A stretch of 64,000 nt of DNA, from contig JAZDEY010000021.1 of NCBI GenBank assembly GCA_043808325.1, forward strand, positions 40,950 to 104,949. Reading direction: 5' to 3'. Origin of the DNA: JAZDEY01 sp043808325 [NCBI: Candidatus Eiseniibacteriota bacterium] (GTDB taxonomy: Bacteria; Arandabacterota; Arandabacteria; Arandabacterales). Under the pieces are notes generated by a model, which was not told the DNA's origin, did not search any database, and worked only from the letters and a program-made list of their open reading frames with translations. A program made the position numbers and the translations under genes. Shown here in pieces: positions 63,863 to 64,000 of the stretch. Each line of letters opens with the position of its first letter. The first letter of the stretch is position 1.

Positions 63863-64000
63863 GTGTCGTGTCCCATAAACAAGTTGATTAATGTATGGTT
63901 CTGCGCATATAGTGGGTACCGTTCCTATCGACAAGGAGGTACTCATGAAAGCCGGCCGGCCAAGAGGGCTGCTTGTGTTGTCGGATGAGGAGAAATCCGA
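63863..64000 (+). mobile_element. IS630-like insertion sequence, left end
   Basis: Sequence character changes at TA 63861-63862, the dinucleotide target typical of IS630. The putative terminal sequence starts GTGTCGTGTCCCATAAAC. The transposase gene begins 82 bases inside. The right end is outside the window. Confidence 0.6.
63945..64000 (+). CDS. IS630-family transposase, N-terminal start only
   Basis: ATG 63945 follows CAAGGAGGTACTC and encodes MKAGRPRGLLVLSDEEKS before the window ends. That opening (basic GRP motif, then L-x-LSDEE) is typical of IS630-family transposases with an N-terminal helix-turn-helix. Only 18 codons are visible, so the family call rests on this start and the TA junction. 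Confidence 0.6.
   Translation, partial: MKAGRPRGLLVLSDEEKS

Noticed and set aside
63688-63882. 64-codon minus-strand frame across the IS junction
   Set aside because: It starts inside the IS end and is in a different frame from the better-supported truncated gene.

Overview
The window is a 64 kb stretch of moderately GC-rich bacterial chromosome. It probably comes from a Gram-negative, mostly uncultured lineage of the wider FCB/Eisenbacteria/Latescibacterota type; this placement is an inference from gene content. The supporting content is a TonB-dependent receptor followed by a PorV-like outer-membrane protein, several secreted proteins ending in FlgD-like/type IX-like C-terminal domains, a gingipain-like C25 peptidase, CarD, an NAD+-dependent ligase, many lipoproteins, and a copper RND efflux operon. 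Many transcription units begin with recognisable sigma-70-type promoters (TTGAAA/TTGACN, 17 bp, TATAAT-like), which helped fix several start codons. No rRNA, tRNA or CRISPR array was found.

Layout. 1-10.3 kb: a partial secreted protein, a YihY/BrkB membrane protein, then a minus-strand operon of TonB receptor, PorV-like protein, NHL-type lipoprotein, FlgD-tailed secreted protein, GATase-like lipoprotein and a small membrane protein. 10.4-17.8 kb: an MscS-like remnant, CarD, a paired M16 peptidase operon with a GyrI-like secreted protein, a TGS-domain GTPase and a lipoprotein serpin. 17.8-25.1 kb: a minus-strand run of CHAT-PEGA protein, thioredoxin-like protein, ECF sigma factor, zinc-finger anti-sigma factor, PolX and LigA. 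25.1-27.7 kb: a dispersed 175-bp repeat, then rhomboid, endonuclease V and endonuclease III. 27.7-35.0 kb: a small anchored protein, a matrixin-type metalloprotease, a thioredoxin-like protein interrupted by an in-frame UGA at the first redox cysteine (a likely selenoprotein), Kbl and CopA.

35.1-47.1 kb: a thioredoxin-like lipoprotein/outer-membrane barrel/DUF1573 operon, a CusB-CusA-outer-membrane-factor copper efflux operon, a divergent double-PDZ protein with a methionine-rich patch, and a secreted protein with a possible leaderless start. 47.1-59.0 kb: an FmdB remnant, a GlmU-like left-handed beta-helix protein, a Ser/Thr kinase with TPRs, a secreted FlgD-tailed protein, an FHA-GAF-SpoIIE phosphatase and a C25 peptidase. 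59.1-64 kb: the second copy of the 175-bp repeat, then TusA, DsrE2, a cysteine-desulfurase homologue lacking the PLP lysine, an IscU-DUF59 fusion, KptA and a DMT transporter. The window ends in a long palindrome, a truncated gene and the left end of an IS630-like element.

The strongest candidates for new biology are the UGA-containing thioredoxin-like protein with a SECIS-like hairpin directly after the UGA, the CHAT/thioredoxin-like/ECF-sigma/anti-sigma cassette that runs into polX-ligA, and the lysine-less IscS homologue next to an IscU-DUF59 fusion.
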